A stretch of 11,816 nucleotides of DNA from Pseudomonadales bacterium (GCA_029244465.1 JAQWQN010000181.1:1-11816); one strand, 5' to 3'. Positions 1 through 7,501 are shown, counted from the stretch's first letter. Numbers and translations are program-made. Notes: generated by a model not told the origin, from the sequence alone.

Positions 1-1061
1 TCATCCCAGGTGCGTGGGTCTTCGAGTTTACCGTCCACACACTCTATCTCCAGTTCGAGAAAAGATATATCCGCAGAAAGTTGTCTCAGACGACGGTTAG
101 CATCTGGCGCAACCAAAACGACTTTTTCTATTTGTTCCACAGCATTCACGGAAACCAACTCCAGCATAGTCTCAGCAAATCGACCTAAGCCCGCAATGAT
201 CAGTAAATCTCTATCCGGTGTCTTGTCAAAATGAGCGGTCAAACTCATGTCAAACAATTGAAAAGATGCAATACGGTGTGTACTGAAAACTCCGGGCGGG
301 CGTTCTTTACCCGATTGTCTGGCGCTGCGAATGATCGGCGAAACTCGGCGCAACAGGGTTAAATCGGCCACGTGCGCCGCGATGCTGATTTTCGGATTTG
401 CGTTACTGAACTGCCAAGCGAGCTCTAAATTAACCAAGTCATCCCCACCAATGCAAATCACTTCAGAGGCCTCAGACAAACGAAGCTCAGCCGCAAAATT
501 CTTGTCAAACGCATTGGTATGCAATTGAATAATGTTGTCTGAAGACTGGGTATAGTCAGGCGCTAACCCCACCAGCGCGTCTTCATCGTGCCGCACAATC
601 AGCAGTTGTTTATCAGGGGAAACTTTGCGGATGGCCTGACGGTAAGCATTCGCAAAGTCGCCTTCGCCCAACAAAACGGTGTGATTCTCTAGCACCATCC
701 GATGCTGCTCCGTCGATCGAACCAAACTGAGGAGCGCCTCTGCAACAAAACTGGTCGTTACAAGCGGTGCAAGGAAGTAACTCGAATACAGAGCCACATA
801 GGCAAAAGCAGCGCCTGGTTTATACACCGGCAAACCCAGATCTGTACCACCAAAAACAAACAAACTTGCCGTGTAATAGAGCCAACCGCCTACGCCGGCT
901 GACGCAAGCACTTCGATCTCGGTGGTACCAATACCTGCGAAAAAGCCAAACCCACTGAGCAGAAAAACCAACGCGGCGGCGATCGCTTTGCTGCGCACGC
1001 TCACGTTCGACGCAAGCAAAACAGAGTTCACCATTGAGTAAAAATAGCTACGCTTTGACAT
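1..1061 (-). CDS. Channel-like membrane protein with two RCK/TrkA-N-type domains (3' end outside window)
   Basis: The minus-strand frame is open from an ATG at 1061 to the window edge (353 codons, no stop), so the C-terminus is missing. Residues about 26-45 and 85-115 are hydrophobic helices. Between them lies a short segment ending in FGGTDLGLP (about 70-78), where a K+ channel would carry its selectivity filter. A nucleotide-binding-like strand/loop with GEGDFA follows at about 127-137, and a second one with GLGRFAE at about 291-297. Two pore helices plus tandem RCK/TrkA-N domains is the layout of ligand-gated K+ channels and relatives. The filter lacks the TVGYGD signature, so conduction of K+ is unproven. 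An in-frame ATG ten codons upstream (1091) is an alternative start; neither has a strong ribosome binding site. It is divergent from the ATPase gene at 1192. Family assignment is fairly likely; exact function is unknown. Confidence 0.7.
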   Translation of the reverse strand, partial: MSKRSYFYSMVNSVLLASNVSVRSKAIAAALVFLLSGFGFFAGIGTTEIEVLASAGVGGWLYYTASLFVFGGTDLGLPVYKPGAAFAYVALYSSYFLAPLVTTSFVAEALLSLVRSTEQHRMVLENHTVLLGEGDFANAYRQAIRKVSPDKQLLIVRHDEDALVGLAPDYTQSSDNIIQLHTNAFDKNFAAELRLSEASEVICIGGDDLVNLELAWQFSNANPKISIAAHVADLTLLRRVSPIIRSARQSGKERPPGVFSTHRIASFQLFDMSLTAHFDKTPDRDLLIIAGLGRFAETMLELVSVNAVEQIEKVVLVAPDANRRLRQLSADISFLELEIECVDGKLEDPRTWD

Positions 1062-1191
1062 GCTAAAATCATAACAGCCCTGCCTCGGCATGGCAGTCAT
1101 TATGTAGTCTGTACCGGGGCATTGCGCAGCGTGCCGCGCCCTTGTACGCTTCTCGAAATATTATTGCGCGGCTAGAATTGTTAGAAAACGA

Positions 1192-1590
1192 ATGACACCC
1201 GTGTTCACAAATAAGCCTGACGAACTGCCTAAAGTTATCGCGGAATTGCACCGTCTGTGGACGCAGGCGGGTCTCCCGGACGAAGCAGTCATGCCTTTCG
1301 AAATCGCCTTAGAGGAACTGTTTTACAATACCGTGCGCCATGGCATCGGGGATATCACTTCAACCCTCCTGTTAGAGATAGAAGACTCGGCGATCATTTT
1401 ACACTTCGAAAGTGACGGCCAGCGTTTTGATCCTTTCACCGAGGCGAAACAACCCAACTTTTCCAACAACGTCGATGACTTGGAAATTGGAGGTTTGGGA
1501 ATACACCTTGTCAAACAACTCATGGACCAGGTCAACTACGAGTGGAGAGATCAAAAAAATAAGGTTCAACTAAGGGCCGCCAAGCCTTAG
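1192..1590 (+). CDS. RsbW/SpoIIAB-like anti-sigma ATPase (HATPase_c_2)
   Basis: This 132-residue cytosolic protein has the size and motifs of the GHKL serine kinases that phosphorylate STAS partners and sequester a sigma factor or another target. The N-box is ALEELFYNTVRHG (about 39-51), with E42 and N46 in the ExxxN arrangement needed for catalysis and Mg-ATP. The G1 box is SDGQRFDP (D75). The G2 box is GGLGIHLVKQLMD (about 100-112), followed by the usual closing strand. All key residues are present, so it should bind ATP. Start at the ATG 1192; a GTG at 1201 is possible and no strong Shine-Dalgarno is visible. The STAS gene at 1621-1950 converges on it with 30 bp between the ends and is the obvious partner candidate. 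No sigma factor or PP2C phosphatase is in the window, so the regulated target is unknown. Confidence 0.88.
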   Translation: MTPVFTNKPDELPKVIAELHRLWTQAGLPDEAVMPFEIALEELFYNTVRHGIGDITSTLLLEIEDSAIILHFESDGQRFDPFTEAKQPNFSNNVDDLEIGGLGIHLVKQLMDQVNYEWRDQKNKVQLRAAKP

Positions 1591-1616
1591 GCCTATCGGG
1601 TGGATAAAGACCTAAG
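1586..1616. terminator. Weak inverted repeat between convergent genes
   Basis: CTTAGG (1586-1591) and CCTAAG (1611-1616) form a perfect 6-bp inverted repeat with a 19-nt spacer. It spans the gap between the stop codons of the convergent ATPase and STAS genes. On the plus strand it is followed by ATTATTAAAA, not a clean T-run. Its position suits a bidirectional terminator, but the stem is short and the loop long. Confidence 0.22.
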
Positions 1617-1620
1617 ATTA

Positions 1621-1950
1621 TTAAAATCGTGTGACAGCCAAAGCCTCGTCATCAACCACATCAAGCACGTGCTCAAGCGCCGAGATTTCTAAAACTTTCA
1701 TCACCGTCGGCGTTGGACAACACATTTTCAATTTGCCACCGCTTGCCTTCACCGCTTTTGCGGCCCGAACAAAGACACGTAGGCCCATGCTGCTGACATA
1801 TTCCAGCTGTGCAACGTTAAGCAGCACGTTGGGTCCCGCGTCTTTGAGTAAATCGAGCAACGACTCAGCTATACCGTCGGAAACCATGGCGTCAAGCCTC
1901 CCCGCGATATAACAGATGAACACATCACCTTCCTGTCGGGATGTCAGCAT
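1621..1950 (-). CDS. STAS-domain anti-anti-sigma factor
   Basis: This 109-residue single STAS domain is of the RsbV/SpoIIAA type. These proteins bind the RsbW-like kinase when unphosphorylated and are released by phosphorylation of one serine. The N-terminal strand is followed by GRLDA (17-21). The phospho-acceptor loop reads EYVSSMGLRVF (50-60), with S54 aligned to the phosphorylated serine of RsbV. The later KMCCPTPTVMKVLEISALEHVLDV part is the usual C-terminal strand and helix. Length is normal for the family. AGAGG lies about 9 nt before the ATG. The ATPase at 1192-1590 faces it and is the likely cognate kinase. That pairing is an inference from proximity; convergent orientation means the two are not co-transcribed. 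Confidence 0.87.
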   Translation of the reverse strand: MLTSRQEGDVFICYIAGRLDAMVSDGIAESLLDLLKDAGPNVLLNVAQLEYVSSMGLRVFVRAAKAVKASGGKLKMCCPTPTVMKVLEISALEHVLDVVDDEALAVTRF

Positions 1951-2371
1951 ATTAGGGCGCCTCTATACTTAGTTTTAATCATTGGGATAGTCCACGTCTG
2001 AGTTATCCGCAGGGTAGCTGATTTGACCACTCGGCCACGATAAGCGTATAGCGACGCACCCGCGCAATCAAGGCATCCCGCGCTTACCAACTGAATTTTT
2101 AAGCGCGCACATCAAACCAATGGGGGCAGCCAAAGTTGGTCCACGTTCACCTAGTCGAAGCCTTTTGCAATGAATCTAGAGGCACGCTGAAGATAGGAAT
2201 TAGAACAGAGCTATTCAAACATCGACCCAAGTATCAGAACAGATCAGTGACCTGACAACTTCACAGCTCAATGAATGATCCAGCCAACGACTGGTAAATT
2301 CCTACCAGAGCGTGTGGCCAGAGGCTGACGCCCGGCAGGGTGATTAGCCAATGCTGTTTTCTGGTTGTATA

Positions 2372-2387
2372 GCGACAAACGTGTCGC
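2372..2387. repeat. Perfect 6-bp hairpin with 4-nt loop
   Basis: GCGACA, loop AACG, then TGTCGC: a 6-bp GC-rich stem. It lies about 110 nt downstream of the copB stop. No T-run follows on either strand, so it does not qualify as a simple intrinsic terminator. It could stabilise the 3' end of the copAB transcript, but nothing proves it. Confidence 0.35.
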
Positions 2388-2435
2388 GGTGAGATCGACA
2401 GTCGGCAAGCGGTAAAGAGATCGTTTTACGGCCCT

Positions 2436-2457
2436 CGCGCCGGCATTGGTCGGCGCG
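2436..2457. repeat. Perfect 7-bp GC-only hairpin downstream of copB
   Basis: CGCGCCG (2436-2442), 8-nt loop, CGGCGCG (2451-2457). All seven pairs are G-C, so it would be a very stable RNA hairpin, starting about 40 nt after the copB stop on the minus strand. The minus-strand sequence that follows has no U-run, so it may be a 3' end stabiliser, a Rho-associated structure or a chance palindrome. Confidence 0.4.
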
Positions 2458-2497
2458 TAGCACCAGAGGTGCGCATTGCTGGCCTAATGAACCTTGT

Positions 2498-3265
2498 TCA
2501 AAACCAGAATCTAATCCCCGCCACCCAAGAGACCTGATCGCTGTCTTCGCCTTCAACGCCAATAAAATCTTCCGTTTTGCCGAAGGCACTGCGCCAACTC
2601 ACCCCTATATATGGCGCAAATTCTCGGTTGAACTCATAACGAAGTCGCAGTCCAGCTTCAACTGTTGATAGGCCTCTACCTACGCTAATGTCTTCATCAT
2701 CTGAAAATGCGCCATTCAGCTCGATTTGCGGTTGAAGCATTAACCGCTGTGTTATGCGAAATTCATACCCTGCTTCAAGGCGTGCGAATATGTCTCCCTG
2801 ATCGCTTAGAAATACTTGGCCATCGAGTTCAAACCAATAAGCGGCGACCCCTTGCACGCCCACCACCGCGTATGTTCGCGACGGATCAGGTTTGATGTCA
2901 TGGCGCAAACCCACCTGTAAGTGCCAAAACGGATTTACCGCTCTACTATAAAGTCCCTGCACTTCCGCTTCTTCAAAACGCCCCTCATCAGGTTCATATT
3001 CGCCATTCGTTTTGAACCAAAGCTTTTGAATATCGCCACCAACCCAGCCCTGTGCTTCCCAAACAGCGAGCGGATCGCCATCGTTAGAGTGAATTTCCAA
3101 ATGCTCGGCGAGAAACAGCGCATTGGTCTGACTGCCATGGCTAGACTGCAAAGCTACACGAGCCTTAGCCATCTCTGTTAGATCGTAGTAAGCATCAGCT
3201 GCATTCTGCGCTAGCACCGGAGGTGCAATTAGCGTGGTCAGCAAAACGATGAGTAGACGCATCAT
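2498..3265 (-). CDS. copB: Copper resistance protein B (outer membrane)
   Basis: CopB/PcoB proteins are outer-membrane beta-barrels that act with the CopA oxidase in periplasmic copper handling. The protein begins with a Sec signal peptide (MMRLLIVLLTTLIAPPVLA, about 1-19). The body shows the alternating beta-strand pattern of the family, with stretches such as VQGLYSRAVNPFWHLQVGLRHD, the PSRTYAVVGVQGVAAYWFELDG region, LQPQIELN and FAPYIGVSWRSAFGKT. It ends in WVAGIRFWF, a typical outer-membrane terminal strand with a final Phe. The ATG at 3265 overlaps the copA TGA (ATGA), indicating translational coupling. The frame stays open 24 codons further upstream inside copA, but the signal peptide fixes the start. 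At 255 residues it lacks the Met/His-rich N-terminal region found in many CopB/PcoB proteins. Confidence 0.92.
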   Translation of the reverse strand: MMRLLIVLLTTLIAPPVLAQNAADAYYDLTEMAKARVALQSSHGSQTNALFLAEHLEIHSNDGDPLAVWEAQGWVGGDIQKLWFKTNGEYEPDEGRFEEAEVQGLYSRAVNPFWHLQVGLRHDIKPDPSRTYAVVGVQGVAAYWFELDGQVFLSDQGDIFARLEAGYEFRITQRLMLQPQIELNGAFSDDEDISVGRGLSTVEAGLRLRYEFNREFAPYIGVSWRSAFGKTEDFIGVEGEDSDQVSWVAGIRFWF

Positions 3266-5049
3266 GCCGGAGCCGCTTTCTCGCGGACGGAAACAACGCG
3301 CATCATTCCCGCATGCATGTGGTAAAGCAGATGACAATGGAACGCCCAGTCACCGACAGCATCAGCGGTAATATCGAGTGAAAGCTTCTCGCCGGGTTTC
3401 ACAACAATCGTGTGCTTACGCGGCTTATAGGGGTCTGTAGTTGTGCCTGTAACCACTTCGAAAAACATGCCATGCAGATGAATCGGGTGCGGCATCATGG
3501 TGTCGTTGACCATAGTCAGGCGTAGTCGTTCGTCTTGGTAGAAAACGATCGGGCCATCGACTTCAGAAAATTTCACCCCGTCAAAGGACCACATATAGCG
3601 AGTCATGTTGCTGGTGAGGTGCAACTCCATTTCTCGCTCCGGGGCACGGACATCGGGATTACGATCTAGTGCCTTAAGATCGCTATACACCAGAACGCGA
3701 TGAGGCACATCCTCTAACCCGTTGGGGCGCTCTGTAAGACGGCTAGTCGGATACATTGCTAGGCTCTCAACACCGGGACCTTTGGCGTGATCATGTGTTT
3801 GGCCTTCCTTCATCACGGGCATGCGGTGGCCTGTAGCCGAGTGATCCATGCCACCCTGTCCCATCTGACTATGATCCATATTGGAATGGTCCATATCTGG
3901 CGTGCTAGCCATGTCTTTTTGATGCGCGGCGTGATTCATCGCCATATCTTTCATCGTGAGTGTCGGGCGCGCACGCAAATCGGGGACCGGAGCAATCATG
4001 CCAAGTTGCGGAGAAAGCGTTGCACGAGCAAAGCCGCTACGGTCATTGCTTTCGGCGATCAAGGTGTACGCCTGTTTCGCTTTGGGCTGCACGATAACGT
4101 CGTAAGTTTCGGCGACGCCGATCTGAAATTCATCGGTTTCAACGGGCTCAACGTTCAATCCATCTGCCTGCACTACAGTCATGGACAAGCCCGGAATGCG
4201 TACGTTGAAGATGCTCATAGCCGCCGCGTTAACAACGCGCAAACGGACCCGTTCTCCGGGTTTAAACAATCCCGTCCAATTCTCTGAAGGGCTGTGGCCA
4301 TTTAGCAAGTACGTGTAGGTTGCACTCGTTAGGTCGGCAATGTCGGTTGGGTTCATGCGCATCGCACCCCACATCAAACGCTCAGACAGCGCTTGATTAA
4401 AACCTTGTTCTTTCGCGTCGTTAAAAAAGTCGCCGACAGTACGCTGTTGAAAATTGTAGTTATCGCTCATCTTCTTGAGCTTCGCGAAAACATGATGTGG
4501 TTCTTCAAATGTCCAATCTGACAGCACGATGACGAACTCGCGATCGTAGGCCACTGGATCAGCGCTTTTAGGCTCCACAATGATAGGACCATAATGGCCA
4601 AGCTGTTCCTGTAAACCCGAGTGACTGTGATACCAGTAAGTGCCTGCCTGAATCAGTGGAAATTCATAAGTAAAGGTTGCATCCGGACGAATGCCCGGAA
4701 ACGCTACGCCCGGCACGCCGTCCATCTGGAAGGGTAACAATATGCCGTGCCAGTGAATCGAAGTGTCAACTTTTAGGTGATTTGTGACGTTTAGAGTGAG
4801 TTCATCCCCCTCGCGCCATCGTAAGAGAGGAGCGGGTAGCTGGCCGTTAATCAACACAGCACGCCCCTGTTCGCCATCAATGGAATGCTGCATTCCAGCA
4901 ACGTGAAGGTCAAACTGTGTGCCAGACAGTGCCTTTAAGCCGCCGAGGTCAGCACTCAAACCACTCCGAGCCCACGCGGGCAAAGAGGTCTGAAAAGCGA
5001 GTGCGCCACCAATCATGGTGGTCCTTCCCAAGAATCTCCGGCGATTCAT
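3262..5049 (-). CDS. copA: Multicopper oxidase CopA/PcoA, Tat-exported
   Basis: This 595-residue periplasmic multicopper oxidase is thought to oxidise Cu(I) to less toxic Cu(II) and to bind copper. A twin-arginine signal (MNRRRFLGR, 1-9, then a hydrophobic core to AWA) implies export folded through Tat. All four copper-binding motifs are present: HWHG (99-102), YHSH (140-143), HPIHLHG (521-527) and HCHLLYHMHAGM (571-582). In the last motif C572, H577 and M582 are the expected type-1 copper ligands. An insertion rich in Met, His and Asp, with repeated MDHS units (about 366-421), is the usual extra copper-binding segment. AAAGGG stands about 5 nt before the ATG. It is transcribed away from csoR, with the CsoR-type operator 37 bp upstream of its start, and copB is coupled at its stop codon. 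The gene appears intact. Confidence 0.96.
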   Translation of the reverse strand: MNRRRFLGRTTMIGGALAFQTSLPAWARSGLSADLGGLKALSGTQFDLHVAGMQHSIDGEQGRAVLINGQLPAPLLRWREGDELTLNVTNHLKVDTSIHWHGILLPFQMDGVPGVAFPGIRPDATFTYEFPLIQAGTYWYHSHSGLQEQLGHYGPIIVEPKSADPVAYDREFVIVLSDWTFEEPHHVFAKLKKMSDNYNFQQRTVGDFFNDAKEQGFNQALSERLMWGAMRMNPTDIADLTSATYTYLLNGHSPSENWTGLFKPGERVRLRVVNAAAMSIFNVRIPGLSMTVVQADGLNVEPVETDEFQIGVAETYDVIVQPKAKQAYTLIAESNDRSGFARATLSPQLGMIAPVPDLRARPTLTMKDMAMNHAAHQKDMASTPDMDHSNMDHSQMGQGGMDHSATGHRMPVMKEGQTHDHAKGPGVESLAMYPTSRLTERPNGLEDVPHRVLVYSDLKALDRNPDVRAPEREMELHLTSNMTRYMWSFDGVKFSEVDGPIVFYQDERLRLTMVNDTMMPHPIHLHGMFFEVVTGTTTDPYKPRKHTIVVKPGEKLSLDITADAVGDWAFHCHLLYHMHAGMMRVVSVREKAAPA

Positions 5050-5085
5050 TTTGGCCCTTTAGTTTGGCGCATCGTTGCATCACTA

Positions 5086-5104
5086 TATACCCCCTTAGGG
5101 TATA
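5086..5104. promoter_or_regulatory. CsoR-type operator between copA and csoR
   Basis: TATACCC-N5-GGGTATA is a perfect 7-bp inverted repeat around a 5-bp spacer, in the 73-bp gap between the divergent starts of copA (5049) and csoR (5123). A/T-rich ends flanking a C-run and G-run match the general form of CsoR/RcnR-family operators. On the minus strand a TATAGT element (5087-5082) overlaps the left arm and could be the copA -10 box. A repressor bound here could shut off both directions until copper is bound. The palindrome is seen directly; binding is inferred from the adjacent csoR gene. Confidence 0.8.
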
Positions 5105-5122
5105 GGGAGAAGAACTATTATT

Positions 5123-5389
5123 TTGGAAAAAATGGCCACCGTCCGACGCTTGAAGCGAATCGAAGGACAGGTCCGAGGCATCGCGCGGATGATCGAAGAA
5201 GAGCGTTATTGCATTGAAGTGCTGCATCAGATTCAGGCGATAAAATCAGCACTCATTAAAGTTGAAGATGCGATCCTGAAAGATCACTCAGTCACTTGCG
5301 TGGAGAGCGCGATCGCCGCTGGTAATGAGCAAGAGCAGAGAGAAAAGTTTATCGAGTTGATCGACCTCTTATCTAAAGTTCGAGCATAG
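5123..5389 (+). CDS. csoR: CsoR-family copper-sensing repressor
   Basis: This 88-residue all-helical DNA-binding repressor has the family signature RRLKRIEGQVRGIARMI at 8-24. The metal site residues are C30 (RYC), H55 and C59 (HSVTC), the Cys-His-Cys set that marks Cu(I)-sensing CsoR as opposed to Ni/Co-sensing RcnR. Cu(I) binding should release it from DNA. The frame opens with a TTG at 5123, with GGGAG about 13 nt upstream. An ATG at 5132 (residue 4) is the alternative start, with only GGA close by, so the N-terminus is uncertain by three residues. The operator palindrome lies just upstream, suggesting autoregulation together with copAB. The stop is 2 bp before the histidine kinase ATG, so the two genes form one transcription unit. 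Confidence 0.93.
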   Translation: MEKMATVRRLKRIEGQVRGIARMIEEERYCIEVLHQIQAIKSALIKVEDAILKDHSVTCVESAIAAGNEQEQREKFIELIDLLSKVRA

Positions 5390-5391
5390 TC

Positions 5392-7320
5392 ATGCAGAGT
5401 CTAGCGGATACACTGGTTCAACTCGGGAAGATCGGAGACCAACCGGGAGATTCAACAGAGGATCGCCTTCGTCATCGCCTCCTCGTCTATATGGCCGCCT
5501 TAATGGCTGTGGGCGGACTGGTTTGGGGGACACTGAGCGTCTACTTTAATGCGAATGGCCCCGCTGTCGTTCCGTATGGGTACGTGGTCCTCACCATTGC
5601 GAACCTCAGCTATTTGTACGCGACAAAGAACTTCCGCGTGGTGCGAGAGGTCCAGATCGGTCTCTCACTCCTGTTACCCTTTTTCTTTCAATGGGTCCTC
5701 GGCGGTTTTGCCGCAAGCGGTGGGATGATGCTTTGGGCGATGCTCGCCATTGTGGGCACGCACGCCTCTGGCGGTTGGCAAAGTGGCCTGGCCTGGGGAC
5801 TTGGCTTTATCGCCCTAACTCTAGTAAGCGGCGTCATCGATGCCGACATGGCGAGCCGCTTCACCCGAATTCACGATTCGGAGGTCCGCACAGCCTTCTT
5901 TGTCATCAACATTACAATGATCTCCGCGATCATGTTCAGCCTCACCTCGTGGTTACTTGCCCATCGCGAAGTCCTTACCCAAAAGCTTCAGGAACGGCAG
6001 GAACAACTCGAAGTCGCGCTGAGGGACGCCGACGACGCACGGCGCGCACTCGATCTTCGTGTCGCAGAGCGCACGCTAGACTTCCAGACCGCGCATGACC
6101 GGCTGAGCTTCGAACTGCGTGAGCGTAATCGCATAGAAGACGAACGCAAACTCCTCGAATCTGAGCTGCAACATGCCCAGCGTCTGGAGTCGGTTGGGCA
6201 ACTCGCTGGCGGCGTTGCACACGACTTCAATAACTTACTCACGGTCATCGCAGGCAACGTCGCGCTGGTGCTTGACGAGCCGAGTTCGATCACCGCGACA
6301 CAACTTGAGTTTTTGAGTGAGGTGCAGGCTGCGACCGAACGTGCGGCGAGTGTTACAGGCCAACTCCTCGCCTACAGCCGTAAGCAGGCACTCGTGCTGG
6401 AGACGATCGAAGCCCATAGCGTGGTCGAGGGCATGCGTGGCATGATAGAACGGGCAGCCGGCGAGCAAACTACTGTCGAGATCGAAAGCCCAGGCTCGAT
6501 CGGAACGGTACGCGCGGGCCAAGGACAGATTGAGCAAGTACTGATGAACCTAGCGCTCAACGCATATGACGCGATGCCAAACGGGGGAACACTCAGAATC
6601 GAGATGATTGCGGTCGAGACACTCCCGAGCTTCATCACACAATCCCCGGCCTCCCAAAAACCCCATGTGGTCCTACGCGTGAGCGATACGGGGGAAGGCA
6701 TGGACGAAGCCAAACGCTGCCGCGTCCTCGAGCCGTTCTTTTCGACCAAGGAACCGGGAAAGGGGACTGGGCTCGGGTTAGCTGTGGTCGACAGCATCGT
6801 GACCCAGCATCATGGATTTCTCAATGTCCAATCCGCATTGGGTCAAGGCTCGTGTTTTTCCGTCTATCTACCAATCGTGGAGGCTGTCCCGTCAACGACC
6901 CAGGACCTAGGAGCAACCGCGGTGACGAGCAGCGGGCGGGGTCAAACGGTTCTCCTTATAGAGGATGACGCCGCAGTGCGTCGAGTGACCTCCGGCCTGC
7001 TCAAGAACAAGGGGTATAACGTGCTAGTCGCAGACGGCGGCCCGCAGGCACTTGATATTGCTCAAAACCATTCAGGGAGCTTTGATCTATTTCTCACGGA
7101 TGTTGTCATGCCGGAACTACAGGGACCTGAACTAGTCTCCTCCCTGCTCGAACTCTATCCCGACGCAGCCGTGTTGTTCGTCTCGGGTTACACTGACCCG
7201 GAGCGTTTCGCCGATCTAGCCCTAAACGACCGCCGGAGCTTCTTGCAAAAACCGTTTTCCAGCGAAACCCTGGAGTACGCGCTTCGCACCCTGCTCAAAC
7301 CGCCTTCCAGTGCCAGATAG
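5392..7320 (+). CDS. Hybrid sensor histidine kinase with C-terminal receiver domain
   Basis: This 642-residue inner-membrane protein has about six N-terminal hydrophobic helices (roughly 29-50, 60-78, 87-105, 110-122, 130-148, 165-190) with only short loops, so there is no large periplasmic sensor. A charged coiled-coil-like linker spans about 191-260. The HisKA box GGVAHDFNNLL carries phospho-acceptor H277. The ATPase motifs are N-box NLALNAYDAMP (N386/N390), G1 DTGEGM (432-437) and G2 GKGTGLGLA (456-464). A receiver domain occupies about 518-636, with acidic residues D525/D526, phospho-acceptor D570 (LTDVVMP) and K620 (LQKPF). All catalytic residues are present. It starts 2 bp after csoR without a clear ribosome binding site, so it is probably coupled. 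The co-operon suggests copper-dependent expression, but no metal-binding cluster is seen in the membrane part. No separate response regulator or phosphotransfer protein is nearby. Confidence 0.92.
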   Translation: MQSLADTLVQLGKIGDQPGDSTEDRLRHRLLVYMAALMAVGGLVWGTLSVYFNANGPAVVPYGYVVLTIANLSYLYATKNFRVVREVQIGLSLLLPFFFQWVLGGFAASGGMMLWAMLAIVGTHASGGWQSGLAWGLGFIALTLVSGVIDADMASRFTRIHDSEVRTAFFVINITMISAIMFSLTSWLLAHREVLTQKLQERQEQLEVALRDADDARRALDLRVAERTLDFQTAHDRLSFELRERNRIEDERKLLESELQHAQRLESVGQLAGGVAHDFNNLLTVIAGNVALVLDEPSSITATQLEFLSEVQAATERAASVTGQLLAYSRKQALVLETIEAHSVVEGMRGMIERAAGEQTTVEIESPGSIGTVRAGQGQIEQVLMNLALNAYDAMPNGGTLRIEMIAVETLPSFITQSPASQKPHVVLRVSDTGEGMDEAKRCRVLEPFFSTKEPGKGTGLGLAVVDSIVTQHHGFLNVQSALGQGSCFSVYLPIVEAVPSTTQDLGATAVTSSGRGQTVLLIEDDAAVRRVTSGLLKNKGYNVLVADGGPQALDIAQNHSGSFDLFLTDVVMPELQGPELVSSLLELYPDAAVLFVSGYTDPERFADLALNDRRSFLQKPFSSETLEYALRTLLKPPSSAR

Positions 7321-7392
7321 CCCTCTGAGCCCATCCACAATCTCCTGATCCAGAATGCGGCGGATAGGAACTGTAATAGGGTTGTTCAGCCA

Positions 7393-7430
7393 TCCGCCAC
7401 ACCAGGTGGACGGGGTTTCCCCCTTATTTT
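7393..7430 (+). terminator. Candidate intrinsic terminator after the histidine kinase
   Basis: CCGCCAC and GTGGACGG can pair with one bulged base, then GGGG-TTT-CCCC (7412-7422) is followed by cTTATTTT (7423-7430). This lies about 75 nt after the kinase stop and 80 nt before the next gene. The second stem is only 4 bp, but the GC stem plus T-rich tract is the expected form. If it works, csoR-kinase and the STAS-permease pair are separate transcription units. Confidence 0.42.
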
Positions 7431-7496
7431 AAAAATGGCAGTCAGGTACAGTGCCAATACGGTGACCGCACGAGCACGCTGGCAGTTGGAATAAAC

Positions 7497-7501
7497 AGGA
7501 G
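7497..7501 (+). promoter_or_regulatory. Strong ribosome binding site for the frameshifted STAS gene
   Basis: AGGAG stands 7 nt before the ATG at 7509. It fixes the true beginning of the STAS gene, which an open-frame search alone misses because that first frame runs for only 35 codons. Confidence 0.75.

Larger units (their letters stand above)
1951..2497. other. Gene-free stretch of about 550 bp
   Basis: No open frame here resembles a protein family on either strand. The longest open frame (minus strand, 2344-2589) overlaps the end of copB in another frame and has no recognisable motif. The stretch holds the upstream region of the STAS gene and the sequence downstream of copB, including two perfect hairpins at 2372-2387 and 2436-2457. 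No tRNA, repeat family or mobile-element end was recognised. Confidence 0.6.

Noticed and set aside
1069..1251. Small minus-strand frame of 60 codons
   Set aside because: Overlaps the 5' end of the ATPase gene antisense and has no recognisable motif.
1951..2497. Possible tRNA, small RNA or mobile-element end in the gene-free stretch
   Set aside because: No cloverleaf, CCA end, terminal inverted repeat or target duplication could be identified by eye; only isolated hairpins.
2344..2589. 81-codon minus-strand frame downstream of copB
   Set aside because: Overlaps the end of copB in another frame, shows no motif, and its start lies within coding sequence.
3787..4287. 166-codon plus-strand frame inside copA
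   Set aside because: Antisense to the conserved multicopper oxidase, His-rich only because of the MDHS region on the other strand, with no plausible function or ribosome binding site.
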